Shown here: positions 8,000 through 15,182 of the stretch, in pieces | Layout: the number at the start of each line of letters is the position of its first letter | How positions within the stretch are numbered: the stretch's first letter is position 1 | Origin: DASTCZ01 sp035308165 | Lineage (GTDB): Bacteria; Acidobacteriota; Terriglobia; Acidiferrales; UBA7541 | Length of the DNA: 64,000 nucleotides | Direction: 5' to 3' | Assembly (NCBI GenBank): GCA_035308165.1 | Contig: DATGHC010000044.1 | Location: 1-64,000 of the forward strand | Translations under genes and position numbers: made by a program | Notes under the pieces: model-generated | Told to the model about the DNA's origin: nothing | What the model saw: the letters and a program-made list of their open reading frames with translations, nothing else | The model's database searches: none

Positions 8000-8242
8000 T
8001 TATACCGCGCCTTCCTCTTCCTCCTCATCTTCGACATCCACATCTGCGTCGTCATCAGCATCCTCACCCTCTTCCTCGTCTTCTTCTTCCTCATCATCTT
8101 CCGAGATAAGGTTTAGATGCACGGGATGGGTCTGGACGATTTCCAATTCCGCATCGCATTCGGCACAGGTTACAATCTCGCCCTCTTCCACTTCATCTTC
8201 GTCGAGGTCTATCTCGACGGCGCACTTGGGACAATGGACCAC
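8000..8242 (-). CDS. LysW-like zinc-ribbon protein with acidic tail
   Basis: 80 residues from the GTG at 8242, with AAGGAGGG 8 bases upstream. Cysteines 4, 7, 26 and 29 (CPKC...CAEC) make a zinc ribbon, and the pattern IDLDEDEVEEGEIVTCAECDAELEIV follows LysW/ArgW, the amino-group carrier protein of lysine and arginine biosynthesis. Authentic LysW ends in EDWGE, whose last Glu is the attachment site; here residues 48-80 are instead a run of about 25 Asp/Glu ending EEGAV. No lysX, lysZ or other pathway gene lies near. So it is a LysW-fold protein, not a proven carrier; it could be a small nucleic-acid or protein-binding zinc ribbon. Confidence 0.7.
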   Translation of the reverse strand: MVHCPKCAVEIDLDEDEVEEGEIVTCAECDAELEIVQTHPVHLNLISEDDEEEEDEEEGEDADDDADVDVEDEEEEEGAV

Positions 8243-8287
8243 GGCGGACGCCCTCCTTGAGTTTATACAGCCCCTCCGGTTGGTCGT

Positions 8288-8293
8288 ATTATA
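8288..8293 (-). promoter_or_regulatory. candidate -10 box for the zinc-ribbon gene
   Basis: Minus strand reads GGTATATAATACG, with a perfect TATAAT at 8293-8288, about 45 bases upstream of the GTG. A -35 is poor (TTGTTG at 15 base spacing). The gap 8315-8526 between the two diverging genes shows nothing else recognisable. Confidence 0.4.
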
Positions 8294-8526
8294 TACCGAG
8301 GCTGCTATCAACAAGAAAGAGGCGCGACCGGTGGCGTTACTTCACACGCAAACGGCGTGGTTGGCCAGTACCCTTGGCCAGCCGGAAAATGGTTGCGCTG
8401 TTTCCGAGGGGGCCGAGGCTTCACTATCGACAACTAGAGATCTAACGGTCAGAAAAATTAATCCCTGAAGAAATGCCATGATTACTGAAGGAATTTGCGA
8501 TTTAGGGGAGTAGTGGATTTCAAAGA

Positions 8527-9018
8527 ATGGCCGGTAAACGCGAACACCCGGAACACCCCATGGTTGGCGTCGGCGGAGTCGCCATCCGCGATGGCCGGGC
8601 CTTGCTCATCCGCCGCGGGAGCGAGCCGCTCAAGGGAGAGTGGTCCATCCCCGGGGGGATGCTTGAAGTCGGGGAGACCCTGGCGCAAGGCGTTGTGCGC
8701 GAGCTGTGGGAAGAAACTGGGCTGCGTGTCCGCGTCCTCGACCTAATCGAAGTTTTTGAGCGCATTTTTGACCATGAAGGTCAACCGGACACGGAGAAAG
8801 AGAAGCAACCGCACGGCCGCCCGCTCTATCACTTCGTGATCATTGATTATCTGTGCGAGATTATTGACGGCGAAGCGCAGCCGGGAAGTGATGTAACCGA
8901 TTTGGTTTTTGCTTCGGAAGATGAACTTGCGCGGTATCACCTGACGCCAACCGCCACTCGCGTGATCAAGAAAGCCTTCGCCATGTCCCGCTCCCGGCCT
9001 CATGTGCCCACGCCGTAA
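8527..9018 (+). CDS. Nudix hydrolase
   Basis: 163 residues, the usual length for a single Nudix domain. The complete Nudix box Gx5Ex7REUxEExGU is present at residues 38-61 (GGMLEVGETLAQGVVRELWE then ETGLRV), including the metal-binding Glu residues of REL-WEE. N-terminal strands (VGVGGVAIRDGRALLIRRG) and a C-terminal helix complete the fold. The family hydrolyses nucleoside diphosphates linked to another moiety, such as ADP-ribose or damaged NTPs; the substrate cannot be read here. The ATG at 8527 lacks a good ribosome site; ATG 8560 (MVGVGG) is possible. It is a lone plus-strand gene between minus-strand operons. Confidence 0.9.
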   Translation: MAGKREHPEHPMVGVGGVAIRDGRALLIRRGSEPLKGEWSIPGGMLEVGETLAQGVVRELWEETGLRVRVLDLIEVFERIFDHEGQPDTEKEKQPHGRPLYHFVIIDYLCEIIDGEAQPGSDVTDLVFASEDELARYHLTPTATRVIKKAFAMSRSRPHVPTP

Positions 9019-9059
9019 GGGTGCCCCGTGGCGGCGCTGCCTGCTGCGCCCGGACTTGC

Positions 9060-10841
9060 TTAGTGCCTCTTCCTCCCGCCATCCGAATCCGCTCTCACGA
9101 TTTCTACCGAGCCGTTGTTGTCCGTAAGCTGGAGCGCGCACCCGCCGGAATTGATTTTTCCGTTCAGGGAATCCCCGCCCATGACCCCCGTCGCCGTAAC
9201 CGGTATCTCGCTGCTCACCTTTCCGAAGGAAGTGTGCGCCGAAACATCATAGTTGGCGTTGTCGGGCAGGCGCAGCCGGATGGTGCCGAATGTTGTCCGC
9301 AAATTGATGTGGTTGCAGGAACTCCCACCCCGCTGCGCAACCCCTGAAACTTCCACCGAAGCGTTTTGATTCTCCACATCCACGCTGCCTTGAATGTCTT
9401 CCAGAATCACCGGCCCAAATGAGGTGCGAACGTTGGCCGCGCCGTGCACGCCGGATGCCTTCGCGCCTCCGTTTGAGCTTTCCACGGTGAACGCGCCTCC
9501 GATGTCGCTGGCGCGCACTAGTCCGAAACTCGTCCTGACATAGGCTTCCCCGCCCACATTGGTAAGCGTGACGGTTGCGTTGCCGTCCAAGACCCGCGCG
9601 CCGCGCTTCACCTCAGACGCATCCACGCTGCTGAAATGCCCGTTAATTTCCAGGGCGCCATCAATTTGCGCCACCTTGATGGATCCATTGTTGTTTTCGA
9701 TGGTGGCATCGCCGTGTATGTTCTCCGCAGAGATGGACCCGAAAGAAGTCTTCGCCTGGATCCCGCCGTGAATATCCCGCAGGACAATCTTTCCATTCTG
9801 ATTGTCCACCTCCAGCGCCCCGCCAATGTCGTGCGCGTCCACGGTCCCAAAACTGGTCCGCAGCGACGCTCCGGCTCCGGTGTCGCTGCCGGTGATATTT
9901 CCGTTCTGCGAGTGGCAGAGCAGCTTTTGCTTGATGTTCAGGAACGAAATCGTGGCAAAGGAGTTGTAGAGTTCCGTTGTGCCGCTGACGTTCTGCACGT
10001 CCAGCGCCCCATAGGAATTGTGGACAATCAAGTCGCCCCGAATGTCGGAGACCGTAACCGAACTGAATGAGTTGGTAATGCTGGAGGGTCCTCCGGCATC
10101 GTGCAAGGTCACCGATCCATTGTTGTTCGTGATCGCCGCCGCCTTGGTAATGTTGTTGGCAGTGACGTTGCCAAACCGGTCTCGAATTGTGAGCGCCCCG
10201 TGAATCTGCCCGGCGTTCACGGAACCATTGTTGGTCCCCAGGTCCGCGTCCCCCTCATTGGCAATCAACTCCACCGACCCGAAGGAGTCGCGCAGAAGTT
10301 GCAGTCCGCGGCCGTCGTGCACCGTCACATTGCCTTGCCGGTCATCAATATCCGTGGCGGCTTTCAGGCTATAAACGCTGACACCCCCAAAACTGTTGCG
10401 CACCGTGAGTGGCGCGTCTTCCGGCATTTCAATCTTGTATTCCACGGAATAGGACACATTGCGGTGATTCCAAAAACTGTTGTTCTGCTCCGGGTAATCC
10501 GTGCGGATCAGCAGCCCGCTGGAAGAGGGTTCCAGGTGGATCTGCACCTGGTTTGCGAAGCTTTCCGCTTCTTGTTGCGAGGAGGCGGAGACCCGGATCG
10601 TCGCCGCAATGTGAACGTCGCGTGAGGCATGCGTTCTGACCGTGATATCTCCGAACTTGTGCTCCATGCGCAGCGATTGCCCCCCGGGCAGCGGCACCGT
10701 GCGGTCAAAATTGTGGGTCACCACCTCATCCCGGCCGCCGCCTGCTCCCCGTGGCTCCGGCGAAGCTTTCGCCGGCGCGGGGCCCAACGTTCCCGCGATG
10801 AATATCGCAGCCGCGCACGCGGCAACTTGCCAGACTTTCAC
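9060..10841 (-). CDS. exported DUF4097-type beta-repeat protein (ECF operon effector)
   Basis: 593 residues. It starts with GTG at 10841 (GGGAGG 6 bases upstream), one base after the anti-sigma stop. A signal peptide is followed by a DUF4097-like opening (RMEHKFGDITVRTHASRDVHIAATI) and then about 20 short beta rungs. The rungs alternate between a type with (T/N)SFGxV and a type with NNGSV or QNGKI, each followed by IxG; this predicts a long solenoid. DUF4097 proteins are surface or periplasmic and often sit with sigma/anti-sigma or PspC-type stress genes; the exact function is unknown. No catalytic motif. The C-terminus NNGSVEIVRAD closes on the same rung pattern. Confidence 0.8.
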   Translation of the reverse strand: MKVWQVAACAAAIFIAGTLGPAPAKASPEPRGAGGGRDEVVTHNFDRTVPLPGGQSLRMEHKFGDITVRTHASRDVHIAATIRVSASSQQEAESFANQVQIHLEPSSSGLLIRTDYPEQNNSFWNHRNVSYSVEYKIEMPEDAPLTVRNSFGGVSVYSLKAATDIDDRQGNVTVHDGRGLQLLRDSFGSVELIANEGDADLGTNNGSVNAGQIHGALTIRDRFGNVTANNITKAAAITNNNGSVTLHDAGGPSSITNSFSSVTVSDIRGDLIVHNSYGALDVQNVSGTTELYNSFATISFLNIKQKLLCHSQNGNITGSDTGAGASLRTSFGTVDAHDIGGALEVDNQNGKIVLRDIHGGIQAKTSFGSISAENIHGDATIENNNGSIKVAQIDGALEINGHFSSVDASEVKRGARVLDGNATVTLTNVGGEAYVRTSFGLVRASDIGGAFTVESSNGGAKASGVHGAANVRTSFGPVILEDIQGSVDVENQNASVEVSGVAQRGGSSCNHINLRTTFGTIRLRLPDNANYDVSAHTSFGKVSSEIPVTATGVMGGDSLNGKINSGGCALQLTDNNGSVEIVRADSDGGRKRH

Positions 10842-10842
10842 G

Positions 10843-11511
10843 TCAATCCTCCCGAAGAACTTCCTGCAGCGTCTGCTGCTTTTGCTGGTAAAAAGAGAGC
10901 AACTCGGCCCTCAAATGCGCGTTGCCGCGGTTCTTATCCAGGCTGCTGCGGCAATCCGCAATTGCCGCATCCAGCAAATCCAGTTTTTCGCGGTAGTTCA
11001 TCATCAGCGGAGTGGAAGCCGCCGCCAGTTTGGGTTCGGCCAACTTCGCCAGCTTGTCTATGGACTGCACGTAGGCTTGCTCGGCTTGCTCCACCTGTTT
11101 CACTGCGTTATCAGTCAGCAGCTGTTTATTATCCTGCAGCAAAGGGACGGCGGAATGATGCAGCATCACCCACGCACCGGTGCCGGAGACAATCAGGAGG
11201 GCCAGCGTGGCCACGGCCGTCTGCCAGCGCAGCCCCGGGGCCATGCCCAGCCCGGGAATCCACGCGCGCCAGCCGCGCGTCTTTGCCATCTCCGCTTCCA
11301 AATCGCCCGCGATGCGGTGCCACAATCCCGGGCTAGGCCATTCTCTGTGCATGGTCTGCGCCGCCGCGGAGATTTCCCGCCAGATGCGCAGCTCTTCCCG
11401 GCATGCCCCGCAATTCTTAGCATGACTTTCCAGTCCGGCCAGAAGCTCCGGTGTTTCCTCCAGCAGAGCCGCTTCCAGATCTTTGCAATCGAATTCTTGT
11501 TCCTTCCGCAT
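10843..11511 (-). CDS. anti-sigma factor with zf-HC2-like zinc finger
   Basis: 222 residues from the ATG at 11511, 8 bases after the sigma stop; the open frame continues upstream but only as an echo of the sigma gene. The anti-sigma zinc motif is H30-x3-C34-x2-C37 (HAKNCGAC). There is a membrane helix at about 96-117 (QTAVATLALLIVSGTGAWVM). The outer part (about 120-222) is predicted coiled coil, rich in Gln/Lys/Glu (VEQAEQAYVQSIDKLAKL, FYQQKQQTLQEV). It is expected to hold the sigma factor of the same operon at the membrane. It differs from the first anti-sigma in its coiled-coil, not globular, sensor part. Confidence 0.85.
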   Translation of the reverse strand: MRKEQEFDCKDLEAALLEETPELLAGLESHAKNCGACREELRIWREISAAAQTMHREWPSPGLWHRIAGDLEAEMAKTRGWRAWIPGLGMAPGLRWQTAVATLALLIVSGTGAWVMLHHSAVPLLQDNKQLLTDNAVKQVEQAEQAYVQSIDKLAKLAEPKLAAASTPLMMNYREKLDLLDAAIADCRSSLDKNRGNAHLRAELLSFYQQKQQTLQEVLRED

Positions 11512-11519
11512 TTCGTTCC

Positions 11520-12140
11520 TCACACTTCGCCTTGCGGCGCCGCCATCTTCCGCCCGCCGGCCTGTTCCCGCAACATCTCCCGCAGGCGGCGTTTGGCTTG
11601 ATACAGCGCGTTCTTCGAAGCCATCTCCGAAATATTCAGGATGGCTCCAATCTCTGAATGTTTGAATCCTTCTACTTCGTAAAGCTGGAACACCGAGCGC
11701 ATGTACGGCGTAAGTTGCGCCATGCATCTTTCCAGGCTCATCCGCAACGGATGGTCGTGCATCGGCGCGGGCGCGTCAAAAGTCTGGTCTTCCGCAACTA
11801 AATCCTGCTCCGGCGTTTCTTGACGGCGCGACTTCCGCCTTCGCAGGTCGTAGCACGCGTTCATCAAAATTCGGTAGGTCCAGGTGGAAAACGCCGACTG
11901 CCCCTTGAAGTACTTTATGCCCCGATGGATCTTCAGGAACGTCTCCTGCACCGCGTCTTCCGCGTCGTGGGTGTTCCCCAGCAAATTGAGCGCGATGCTT
12001 TTCATCTTTCCGCTTTGCGTCCTATATAGTTCTTCGTATGCTTCCAGGCTCCCGCCCCGGCAGGCTTCCGCCAGCCGTGTGTCCGTGGCCCGCGCTTCCG
12101 ACGGCGCGGCACCGCTAGCCGGGTCATCCAGCCTGGGCAA
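11520..12140 (-). CDS. RNA polymerase ECF sigma factor
   Basis: 206 residues from a TTG at 12140 that has AGGAG 6 bases upstream; the frame is open to a TTG at 12191, which would add 17 residues. Region 2 reads AYEELYRTQSGKMKSIALNL, DAEDAVQETFLKIH, FSTWTYRILMNACYDLRRR. Region 4 reads LTPYMRSVFQLYEVEGFKHS and EIGAILNISEMASKNALYQA. It heads an operon with an anti-sigma factor and a DUF4097 effector, the same plan as 148-6951. The clear but limited similarity between the two sigma factors suggests parallel envelope-response systems, not a recent copy. Confidence 0.88.
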   Translation of the reverse strand: MPRLDDPASGAAPSEARATDTRLAEACRGGSLEAYEELYRTQSGKMKSIALNLLGNTHDAEDAVQETFLKIHRGIKYFKGQSAFSTWTYRILMNACYDLRRRKSRRQETPEQDLVAEDQTFDAPAPMHDHPLRMSLERCMAQLTPYMRSVFQLYEVEGFKHSEIGAILNISEMASKNALYQAKRRLREMLREQAGGRKMAAPQGEV

Positions 12141-12364
12141 GAAAAGCTCCTGGGTGGCGTGTTGCCAAGTTAGTGTACCTGCAAGACCCAACTTCGCACC
12201 CTCGATTCGTATGCCCTTCTCTTCACACCTACTTAGACGAACTGAGGGGTCAAAGTGTCAGATGGCCCTAGTGCGCGCGAGTCCTGGAGCGGGGTGGGTG
12301 CTTCTTGCGGGAAATCCTTAGTTTTGAGGGGAGCTACACAACTTCCTCGACGGAGCGCGCGCAG

Positions 12365-12404
12365 CTCAGGCCGATTTAAAGGCCTGAGGCTTCTCGCTGC
12401 CAGT
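12365..12404. repeat. hairpin repeat, copy 2 (8 bp stem plus 14-mer)
   Basis: CTCAGGCC (12365-12372) and GGCCTGAG (12381-12388) pair across an 8 base loop; two bases on is TTCTCGCTGCCAGT (12391-12404), identical to copy 1. It sits 47 bases past the stop of the 12451 gene and upstream of the second sigma gene. The rest of the gap 12192-12450 shows no gene. Confidence 0.7.
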
Positions 12405-12450
12405 GGAGGATGTGTAACTGTCGAAGCAATGTCTGCAATTCGCGCAGACC

Positions 12451-13215
12451 TTATCTTGGCGCAGCCGCAGGAAGCGCCAAGAACACTTTCTTGTGCAGCA
12501 CGGAGTCTTCAGATCCAATCAAAACCTGGCCAATCCACCGGGGTTCCGTGGGACTGTCAATGAAAAGTCTCAGGTTCCGCGAGTCTCGAGGCACTTCAAA
12601 CACCAACTTGGAAATGTAAGATTCGCCCGGCCGCAATGCCTGCATCATCGAAGGTCCGGCCTGCGCTGAGTCGGACAATGCCTGTTGGCCGGCCTGTGAA
12701 ATCGGGTAGCTGCGCCCGCCCTCATCCACCAGCGTAATTTCGCGGGGCGAAGGATCCAGCGGACCGTTTCCCCGGTGACGCGAAATCGTGTTCTCGTCAA
12801 ATCGCGTCCGCACCGAGACGATCGCAAAATTTCCCTGGACCCTCAGGGGTGATGATTCGCCTCCGTCGATGGCCGTTGCTGATTGCACTCCGGTCACGCT
12901 GTACGCCAGGTGGCAATCAACTTCGCAAAAGTATTTTTCGCTGCCCGGGGCCAGGGTCAATTCCTGGCTCGCCAGCGATGCGCCGAAGAGGGTCGCGGAA
13001 TACCCAAACACAATTACCAGCGCGGCCATCATGATTTTCCAGGCCAGTCCGCGGCCGCCAAACAGCCAACTGCTGCCCACTGAAAAACATCTCGCCAGCC
13101 GCTCCTCGCCGATCAACCTGGCGCAAATCACAACTACGGCCGTGCCCGAAATTACGCAAAACGTTCCCAGGAACGAAAGCATTCCAAACAAAACAAACGC
13201 TTGCTTGATTTCCAT
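12451..13215 (-). CDS. membrane protein with extracytoplasmic domain, unknown function
   Basis: 254 residues; ATG preceded by GGGAGGAG. Two N-terminal membrane helices (about 9-33, LFGMLSFLGTFCVISGTAVV; and 58-80, WKIMMAALVIVFGYSATLFG) are followed by an exported beta-rich domain with a Cys pair (YFCEVDCHLAYSVTG, residues about 95-109). It ends in an NLRLFIDSP...WIGQVLIGSED strand pattern, reminiscent of DUF4352-type immunoprotective domains. No firm family assignment. It is monocistronic by spacing: 64 bases to the prenyltransferase stop, about 310 bases downstream of the second sigma gene. Confidence 0.6.
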   Translation of the reverse strand: MEIKQAFVLFGMLSFLGTFCVISGTAVVVICARLIGEERLARCFSVGSSWLFGGRGLAWKIMMAALVIVFGYSATLFGASLASQELTLAPGSEKYFCEVDCHLAYSVTGVQSATAIDGGESSPLRVQGNFAIVSVRTRFDENTISRHRGNGPLDPSPREITLVDEGGRSYPISQAGQQALSDSAQAGPSMMQALRPGESYISKLVFEVPRDSRNLRLFIDSPTEPRWIGQVLIGSEDSVLHKKVFLALPAAAPR

Positions 13216-13279
13216 GTCTCACTCCTCCCTTAGCCTTAAAGATCGTCATCCAATATCTACGGTAGTCATCCATCACCCT

Positions 13280-13993
13280 TCAACTGGCCACCGCCTCAGG
13301 CAGACTTCCAAACGTCCTGACGCGCGTGCGATATTCCGCCATCGCGGCAGCCAGGTCTTCTCCCGTAAACTCGGGCCACATCTTCTTTGTGAAATAGAGT
13401 TCGGCGTAAGCCGATTCCCACAGAAGGTAATCGCTCAGCCGTTGCTCGCCACCCGTGCGGATCACCAGGTCCACTTCCCGCGCATCGTCATGGGTCACAT
13501 CACCCAGGATTCCCTCAAAGGATTTCCGCGACACCTGCGTGACCGTGTAAAACCGGCACGCAGCGCGGTAGAGCATTTCGCGTGAGGAATAATCCACGGC
13601 CAGCCGGAGGTGCAGCTCGCGCCCCTCCGCGGTGACCGCTTCCGCGGATTCGATGGCCGCGCGCAATGCGGGCGAAATGCGGTCGCGCCGCCCAATGGCC
13701 GAGATGCGAATGCCGCTGTGGGCGCAGCGAGGCCCCTCCACGATCAAGTAATCATGCAGGAGCAGCATGAGCGCTTTCACTTCCGCGGCCGGGCGCTGCC
13801 AGTTGTTGGCCGAAAAGGCATAGAGCGTAAGCGTCCCGATGTTCAGATTCTTTGCCGCGCGCGCAATCCTGCGAAGATTTTCCGCGCCCGCCCGGTGCCC
13901 CGCTGAGCGCGGCATCCCGCGCGAGGTGGCCCACCGGCCGTTTCCGTCGGTGATGATGGCAACATGAATTTTTTCCCGTGGAATGGAGTTCAT
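13280..13993 (-). CDS. cis-prenyltransferase, UppS-like, atypical active site
   Basis: 237 residues from the ATG at 13993 (the frame extends to 14047). It shows the undecaprenyl-diphosphate synthase fold: DGNGRWA with catalytic Asp16, AGHRAGAENL, AFSANNW, and near the C-terminus IRTGGEQRLSDYLLWESAYA with ELYF. UppS makes the C55 lipid carrier for wall synthesis. Several near-invariant residues differ: the usual MDGNGRW reads TDGNGRW, SSENW reads SANNW, and the NYGGR region reads DYSSREM. The C-terminal diphosphate-binding Arg motif is intact, so an active enzyme is likely, perhaps with other chain length or substrate. It sits downstream of a winged-helix regulator and membrane protein, not with cdsA or dxr as housekeeping uppS usually does. 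Confidence 0.8.
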   Translation of the reverse strand: MNSIPREKIHVAIITDGNGRWATSRGMPRSAGHRAGAENLRRIARAAKNLNIGTLTLYAFSANNWQRPAAEVKALMLLLHDYLIVEGPRCAHSGIRISAIGRRDRISPALRAAIESAEAVTAEGRELHLRLAVDYSSREMLYRAACRFYTVTQVSRKSFEGILGDVTHDDAREVDLVIRTGGEQRLSDYLLWESAYAELYFTKKMWPEFTGEDLAAAMAEYRTRVRTFGSLPEAVAS

Positions 13994-14033
13994 TTTCAAG
14001 TGTGCTTTCTCCGCCGCAACATTGGAGTAAACA

Positions 14034-14050
14034 ACTTTGTTGTACAAAGT
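14034..14050. promoter_or_regulatory. inverted repeat upstream of the prenyltransferase gene
   Basis: ACTTTG (14034-14039) and CAAAGT (14045-14050) flank TTGTA in an AT-rich 83 base gap between the regulator stop and the prenyltransferase start. It could be an operator for the adjacent winged-helix protein; no clear -10/-35 pair was found. Confidence 0.35.
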
Positions 14051-14076
14051 GTAAATACAAAAAATATATGCGCCGC

Positions 14077-14475
14077 TCAGCGCTCACGCGTCGCCTGAAT
14101 CAGCGCCTCCATGTGGTTTAAGTAGCGCTCCAGCGCGCGCCGCCCCGCGGCCGTCAGCCGGAATTCAGTCTTGGGCAGTCTTCCATCGAATGACTTGGTG
14201 CAGGCGATGTAAGCCGCTTCTTCCAGCCTTCGCGCGTGGACGCTCAAATTCCCGTCGGTGGTGTGCAGCAGCGCTTTCAATTCGTTGAACGTCAGGGAAT
14301 CGTTTACCGCCAGCGCGCTCACAATCCCCAGACGCATGCGCTCGTGGATCAGGCGGTCCAGGTCCGGAGCGATTGCTTCCGCCTCACCGCGGACGGTCTT
14401 CAACCTGTCCGCAGCGGCACGGTTTTTTGCGCCGCGTTCGGCCGTCCGGTCTTGCCGCAATGCATTCGATTTCAC
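14077..14475 (-). CDS. winged-helix transcriptional regulator (HTH_34-like)
   Basis: 132 residues from the GTG at 14475. A lysine/arginine-rich N-terminus is followed by a winged-helix domain: LIHERMRLGIVSALAVNDSL, then TFNELKALLHTTDGNLSVHA recognition helix, and the wing FDGRLPKTEFRLTAAGRRAL. This is the pattern of the MarR/ArsR-related HTH_34 family, in which the motif TDGNLSVH is typical. It is encoded 39 bases after a four-helix membrane protein and before the UppS-like gene. It probably controls its own operon; the AT-rich promoter at 15134-15163 carries repeated AAGTA-TTT motifs that could be its sites (inference). Confidence 0.82.
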   Translation of the reverse strand: MKSNALRQDRTAERGAKNRAAADRLKTVRGEAEAIAPDLDRLIHERMRLGIVSALAVNDSLTFNELKALLHTTDGNLSVHARRLEEAAYIACTKSFDGRLPKTEFRLTAAGRRALERYLNHMEALIQATRER

Positions 14476-14514
14476 GATTCCTGCTCCCTCTTCAATTCAA
14501 TCGCACCCGGCGCA

Positions 14515-15129
14515 TCACCCGCCGTACCGCCGCGCAATCAGCAACCCAAATCCAATTTGCAGCCCGCCGAAACCAAAGGCCATGAACGCGTCCCCCCAGG
14601 CGGTTGGCCCGAGCAGCGCCGCGGCGCCCGTAACCATCATGCACAGCCCCATCATCGGCACCACGCGCACTGAAAACGCTCCGCCGGTTACCACGGCAGT
14701 CCCGTAGAGCAGCAGCCACATCCCCGGCAGCACACTCACCAGCCCCGCGCGATATAGAACAACGGTCAGCAGAGCCCCCACCAGCAGCGGCGGCACGAAG
14801 CTCAACGCAAACCGCCGGCCCGGTCCTGAGAAAACTCTTCCCTTGGCCGCGCGGGCCTTCAACACTGTCGCGCCCCCGGCGATAATCACGGCGATGGCCA
14901 GCTCCACCAGCCACACCGCCAGCCAGCGCACCGGAGAAGTCTGCTGGGCCGCAACGTAGGCTGCGGCAACGGCGGTCACGCCCATTGCCGCGCCGCCCCA
15001 CCCGGGCACGGCCGTAAACCGCGCGGCGTTCTCCATGGTTTCGCGGATAAAGCGCAGATTGTCCGCGGCGCGAACCTCCAGCCGGACAGGTTCGGGGACA
15101 GTTTCAGGGAGAGAGCCAGCGGCACGCAT
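14515..15129 (-). CDS. polytopic membrane protein, unknown function
   Basis: 204 residues. The N-terminal cytoplasmic part (about 45 residues, LRFIRETMENAARFTAVPGWG) is followed by five or six hydrophobic helices. This protein-plus-HTH_34 pairing is, as far as I recall, recurrent in Acidobacteriota and Bacteroidota, but the function is not established. The ATG at 15129 has no ribosome-binding site and lies where transcription from the promoter just upstream should begin, so the mRNA may be leaderless. First gene of the membrane protein / regulator / prenyltransferase set. Confidence 0.7.
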   Translation of the reverse strand: MRAAGSLPETVPEPVRLEVRAADNLRFIRETMENAARFTAVPGWGGAAMGVTAVAAAYVAAQQTSPVRWLAVWLVELAIAVIIAGGATVLKARAAKGRVFSGPGRRFALSFVPPLLVGALLTVVLYRAGLVSVLPGMWLLLYGTAVVTGGAFSVRVVPMMGLCMMVTGAAALLGPTAWGDAFMAFGFGGLQIGFGLLIARRYGG

Positions 15130-15133
15130 GGAC

Positions 15134-15163
15134 TGAATATACCGGAAAAAGTATTTTTGTCAA
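15134..15163 (-). promoter_or_regulatory. sigma-70-type promoter, likely leaderless
   Basis: Minus strand TTGACA (15163-15158), 17 bases, ATATTC (15140-15135; TATTCA with 18). The start site would fall at about 15128, on the ATG at 15129. AAGTACTTT and AAGTATTTT surround the -35, and CTTTA-TGTAG-TAAAG follows, possible operator half-sites. Confidence 0.6.
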
Positions 15164-15182
15164 GTACTTTATGTAGTAAAGT

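Noticed and set aside
7984..8097. N-terminal extension of the Ig-like protein (Lys/Arg/Met run)
   Set aside because: It is the shifted-frame echo of the GAG/GAA/GAT acidic tail of the zinc-ribbon gene; GTG 7983 is used instead.
7974..8468. Plus-strand poly-serine frame
   Set aside because: Low-complexity antisense shadow of the acidic tail, no ribosome site.
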